16,899 bases of DNA, from assembly GCA_021800315.1 (NCBI GenBank), contig JAJYZD010000058.1, positions 1 through 16,899 of the forward strand. The letters are read 5' to 3'. Positions 14,120-16,899 of this stretch are shown here, piece by piece. The position numbers and the translations under genes are program-made. The DNA comes from Bacillota bacterium (GTDB lineage Bacteria > Bacillota > Desulfotomaculia > Desulfotomaculales > JAJYZD01). Each line of letters starts with the position of its first letter. Position 1 is the first letter of the stretch. A model generated the notes under the pieces. The model had not been told where the DNA came from. It searched no databases and saw nothing but the letters and a program-made list of their open reading frames with translations.

Positions 14120-14368
14120 ATGAAGAAATGGACCTGCTTTCTCGACGGCCATCGTTACGATCCGGCCAGGGACCAACTCCCCGCCGAGCTGAGGGGAGCG
14201 GCCGTCTGCCGCTGGGTGGAAGACCACGAGCACGGATTCCGGCCAAGGCGCAACCATCGCCGGTCCAACCCCGCCCTGAGAAACCTCTTGACGGAAACGG
14301 CCCAGTTTCCGACGGCGGTCAAACCTTGCGGGTGCCGGTCCGCCTGCAGGTGCGCGGAAAACATATAG
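14120..14368 (+). CDS. Small hypothetical protein with a rubredoxin-like N-terminus
   Basis: A good promoter, an AAAGGAG ribosome site and an ATG at 14120 give an 82-residue product. It begins MKKWTCFLDGHRYDPA, close to the typical rubredoxin start (MKKWxCxxCGxxYDPA), but the second cysteine is replaced by aspartate (D9). The usual acidic middle and the second Cys-x-x-Cys-Gly knuckle are absent. The rest is arginine-rich (HEHGFRPRRNHRR) and ends in a cysteine cluster, CGCRSACRC. It cannot hold a rubredoxin iron site as written. It may be a rubredoxin relic fused by mutation to random downstream sequence, or a small protein using the terminal cysteines for another metal. The expression signals look real; the reading frame beyond the first ~20 residues is less certain. 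It converges on the broken oxidoreductase gene. Confidence 0.5.
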   Translation: MKKWTCFLDGHRYDPARDQLPAELRGAAVCRWVEDHEHGFRPRRNHRRSNPALRNLLTETAQFPTAVKPCGCRSACRCAENI

Positions 14369-15039
14369 TCAGCGCCGCGGTCGGTCCTGACCGTAAGCCG
14401 GGTCGCTGGAAGTGTCGGTCGGAACCGCCGCCGACATCGCTTTGCCGCCCGGCACGGCCGAATATGCCGGATTGGACGTCGGCTTCACCGGGCTGTTTGC
14501 CTATACAATACAACGCCACCACGGCCTGGGTTTTGTTAACCGGCGTCAGTCTGGCATACCCCGATCCCGCGTAGCCGGTATTCGCGTACACGACCGCCGT
14601 ATTCGGATCGAAAGATCCCAGGGCCACCCCTCCCGTCATAACCACCCGGCCGCAGTCCTCCCAGACATCCAGTTCCTTGGATGCCGTATCCTTGCCCGTG
14701 GCCACCACCACGTAATCATATTTGCCGGCCAGTTCCTTGTAATCGGCCGGCCTGTTGTAGTGGACCGGGGTCTGCCTGAGTTCCGCCAGCAGTTGGTTTT
14801 CCAGGGAATGCGCCCCTTTACCCCTCTCCCAGAAATAGCCCAGATTGCCGTCGACACTGGTCTCGGCATGCGCGGACCGCATGACCATGTGCCGGAATTC
14901 CGCCAGCGGTTTGACGTAGATTCCGTATGTTTCCCTGAGGTGGTTGTGGATATCACCCACTTTCCGCTCGAAGAAACTCAGGTAGACAACCACCTGGGGC
15001 CAGACCCGCCGGGCCGGCGCCGATGATGGCGATTTTCAT
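14319..15039 (-). pseudogene. Decayed FAD-dependent oxidoreductase (geranylgeranyl-reductase-like)
   Basis: The gene opens well: GGAGGG, an ATG at 15039 and MKIAIIGAGPAGL, the FAD dinucleotide-binding fingerprint. That frame then stops after 28 codons (14953-14955). The protein-like sequence continues in another frame from about 14993: VVVYLSFFERKVGDIHNHL, a middle with NLGYFWERGKGAHSLENQL, then KYDYVVVATGKDTASKEL and VYANTGYAGSGYARLTPVN. So a frameshift, and by my recollection of homologues a deletion of some tens of residues, removed the segment after the fingerprint. The conserved C-terminal part is also missing: after about 14500 the frame reads nonsense to a stop at 14319-14321. The long intact middle suggests recent decay. 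It lies 29 bp after the GerAB-type gene, probably once in the same operon. A sequencing error could explain the frameshift but not the lost C-terminus. Confidence 0.75.
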
Positions 15040-15068
15040 TTGGACAACCCTCCGTCGGAATTGGTGGA

Positions 15069-16193
15069 TCAGGCCTTGTACCCGGTCCACAGCATTCTCA
15101 GGCCCGGGAGAAGGAGCAGGAGCAGGGGAACGCCTATGGCCGCCGGAAAAAGGAAATACCGCAGGTATCTTTCGCCGAAGGCGTAAGCGCCGCCGGCGTT
15201 GCTCCACAGCAGCAGGCCGGTCCAGGCGACCGCCGCCCCGGCCGGAATCAGGAAACGCCGCCGCTCCGTGCCGGCCGCCTGAGCGAGCACCGTGGTCAGC
15301 AGCACAAAAGCAATCACCGCCTGGAACACAAGCCCCAGGAGCCAGAGACCTACGGCCGGGTCCATGAGCCGGGGAGCCCCGCTGAAAACGTGGTCGTCCA
15401 ACATTTGCAGGAAGGGAATGAAGCTTACGGCCGCCGCCCCGGCGCCGTAGATTCCCGCCGGAAGGATGCCGGCAGCCAGCGCGAGACCGGCCGTACCGAC
15501 CACAAGCGGCGTCAGCCAGACGAGCCGCCGGCCGCTTACGGTGAACGGAACCAGGAGAAGCAGGATGTAGACGGCGCAAAATCGCCCGAGCAGGTGCAGC
15601 ACCCCCCGCCACACCGGTCCCCACCCTGCGGCTAAAACCGGCTTGAAGTGGGCCCAGTCGACCCGCCCCAGGCCAACCAGTCCCACAGCCAGGAACAGGA
15701 GCAGGACGACCGGCGCCGCGTATTCGCTGATCCGGGCCACGGCTGGCAGACCCAGGCCCGCCAGGACGGCGCAGGCCCCGGCCAAAAAGAAGATCAGCGG
15801 CGGAACGGCCACGGCCCACCAGCCGAAGGCCACGTTACCGATCAGCCCCACGCCGGCCAGTGGCTGGGCGGCGCCGAAAACCAGCAGCAAAACGTACAGG
15901 GCTCCGGCGGTCTGCCCCGAAGGCGAGCCCAGCACCCCGGCGGCGTACCCCACGATGCCGGACCGCCCAACACGCCGCGCCACTTTGAGCATGATGCCCG
16001 CCAGTACCAGGGCCAGGCCGGTTGCCAGCCCCAGGGAGGCAAGCGACGCCCCGCCGGCATCGGCCGCCACGTACCGGGGCCAAAAGGCATCCATGCCGCC
16101 CGCCAGAAATCCGAACAGCATGGCGCCCAGTTGTCGTTCGGTAATTTGCTCCTGATCCGCGACCACCACATCCATCCCGGGACAGCAACGCAT
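15069..16193 (-). CDS. GerAB/ArcD/ProY-family spore germination permease
   Basis: This 374-residue, very hydrophobic protein has about ten membrane segments and starts with DQEQITERQLGAMLFGFLAGG, the typical opening of GerAB-family proteins (Q-I-s-x-R-Q-L). In spore formers GerAB is the inner-membrane subunit that binds the germinant amino acid, together with GerAA and GerAC. Here neither partner is visible, so the protein may be an orphan germinant receptor subunit or a related amino-acid transporter. The ATG at 16193 has an AGGATAGGG site upstream; the ATG at 16175 has none, and the earlier in-frame start at 16241 is less convincing. The downstream FAD oxidoreductase is broken. The hydrophobic pattern is typical and complete for the family (about 360-375 residues). 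Confidence 0.75.
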   Translation of the reverse strand: MRCCPGMDVVVADQEQITERQLGAMLFGFLAGGMDAFWPRYVAADAGGASLASLGLATGLALVLAGIMLKVARRVGRSGIVGYAAGVLGSPSGQTAGALYVLLLVFGAAQPLAGVGLIGNVAFGWWAVAVPPLIFFLAGACAVLAGLGLPAVARISEYAAPVVLLLFLAVGLVGLGRVDWAHFKPVLAAGWGPVWRGVLHLLGRFCAVYILLLLVPFTVSGRRLVWLTPLVVGTAGLALAAGILPAGIYGAGAAAVSFIPFLQMLDDHVFSGAPRLMDPAVGLWLLGLVFQAVIAFVLLTTVLAQAAGTERRRFLIPAGAAVAWTGLLLWSNAGGAYAFGERYLRYFLFPAAIGVPLLLLLLPGLRMLWTGYKA

Positions 16194-16306
16194 TAGCCCT
16201 ATCCTTCCCTGTCCCGGTAAAGCGGATTCCTTCCCGGACAAGGTTCCCGGCCGGATCGAACGTTCATCGTGAAAGGAAAGGTCTTCCCCTCGCCACGGCC
16301 GGACCG

Positions 16307-16899
16307 CTATTTTACCAAATCGCTGGAGACTTGTATTAGATCCCTGGCCAGGGGTTCCAGTTCATGGATACTGGCATTTATCTCCTGGGATGTGGCGGCC
16401 TGCTCCTCGGAGACGGCGGAAACCTGCAGGACATGCTCGGCCAGGGCGTCAATGTTGTTCTTGATCCGGTTCAGCTTCTCCGTGACTTCCTTGGCCGAGG
16501 ACTGGGTGCGGCCGGCCAGCTTGCGGATTTCTTCCGCCACGACGTTGAAACCGCGGCCCAGGTCGCCGGCCCGGGCGGCTTCAATGGCGGCGTTCAATCC
16601 CAGCAGATGGGTCTGGGAGGCGATTTCCACGATCAGGCCGATGATGTCGTCCATGTCTTTGACGTCTTCCCTGATCGATTGCGTGTTGTTGGCCAGTTCG
16701 GCCGACGTGGCGGCGAGTTCCTCGGCCGAGGCGGCAAAGCCCGAGGAACCCGAGGCGACCGACTGGACCGAGAGGCCCATGGTCTGAGCCATCGCTTGCA
16801 GTTTTTCCTCGGTCTCCACCGGCTGGAGCACGTCCAGACTCCCGACTATCCGGCCATCTTCCAGGACGGGTATGGCAATACCGATGTAAGGTACGCCGA
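16307..16899 (-). CDS. Methyl-accepting chemotaxis protein, signalling domain (partial, N-terminus outside window)
   Basis: The frame is open from the window edge to a TAA at 16307-16309, giving 196 visible residues. The first ~22 (GVPYIGIAIPVLEDGRIVGS) look like the end of a ligand-sensing domain of the PAS/Cache type. They run straight into a coiled-coil signalling domain, with no membrane segment or HAMP domain in between. The receptor tip is unmistakable: EIASQTHLLGLNAAIEAARAG then DLGRGFNVVAEEIRKLAGRT, which contacts CheA and CheW. The direct sensor-to-signal junction suggests a soluble, cytoplasmic chemoreceptor, as is common in Clostridia. The C-terminal helix (EEQAATSQEINASI) returns along the hairpin. 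The signal sensed is unknown. Only ~110 bp separate it from the GerAB gene. Confidence 0.93.
   Translation of the reverse strand, partial: GVPYIGIAIPVLEDGRIVGSLDVLQPVETEEKLQAMAQTMGLSVQSVASGSSGFAASAEELAATSAELANNTQSIREDVKDMDDIIGLIVEIASQTHLLGLNAAIEAARAGDLGRGFNVVAEEIRKLAGRTQSSAKEVTEKLNRIKNNIDALAEHVLQVSAVSEEQAATSQEINASIHELEPLARDLIQVSSDLVK

Overview
The window is GC-rich, gene-dense DNA that most resembles an endospore-forming, anaerobic Clostridia-type Firmicute (Desulfotomaculum/Pelotomaculum/Moorella-like). This assignment is inferred from the gene set: a GerAB-type spore germination permease, an S-layer-homology protein, a zinc-ribbon form of ribosomal protein L28, a classical FMN riboswitch, sigma-A promoters with TTGACN/TATAAT-like boxes, strong purine-rich ribosome sites and frequent TTG and GTG starts. 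All confident genes are on the minus strand except rpmB and one small gene near 14.1 kb.

Layout, left to right. At 1-1944 is a pair of minus-strand genes for membrane-anchored extracytoplasmic proteins: a phosphodiester-glycosidase-family protein, and downstream of it a propeller-like protein cut by the window edge. A promoter and a strikingly base-paired leader (1945-2108) precede the pair. At 2154-4501 a MarR-type repressor overlaps a half-size ABC exporter, behind a promoter with a perfect 12-bp palindrome. A 12-TM MFS transporter lies upstream of it (4569-5774), so this looks like an efflux cluster. rpmB (6067-6258) is divergent from the MFS gene, has its own promoter, and shares a bidirectional terminator with a YfcE/MJ0936-type phosphodiesterase. 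Next is one ORF (6866-7714) joining an MNT nucleotidyltransferase to a HepT (HEPN) domain: the two halves of a MntA-HepT toxin-antitoxin pair in one polypeptide. A secreted SLH-domain protein follows (7884-8774), with a strong terminator.

From 8926 to 13740 is a complete riboflavin operon on the minus strand: promoter, FMN riboswitch, intrinsic terminator, ribD, ribE, ribBA, ribH, and a short-type nicotinate phosphoribosyltransferase only 20 bp after ribH. The operon makes FMN/FAD precursors from GTP and ribulose-5-phosphate. The last gene adds NAD salvage, so both redox cofactors may share FMN control.

The region 13741-16299 is less orderly. A relatively AT-rich intergenic stretch with repeats leads to a promoter and a small plus-strand gene whose start resembles rubredoxin but lacks most metal-binding cysteines. 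Facing it is a decayed FAD-dependent oxidoreductase (frameshift, apparent internal deletion, lost C-terminus). Next comes a GerAB-type permease with no gerAA/gerAC partners in view. The window ends inside a methyl-accepting chemotaxis protein.

The strongest candidates for something undescribed are the fused MNT-HepT protein and the structured leader of the phosphodiester glycosidase gene.
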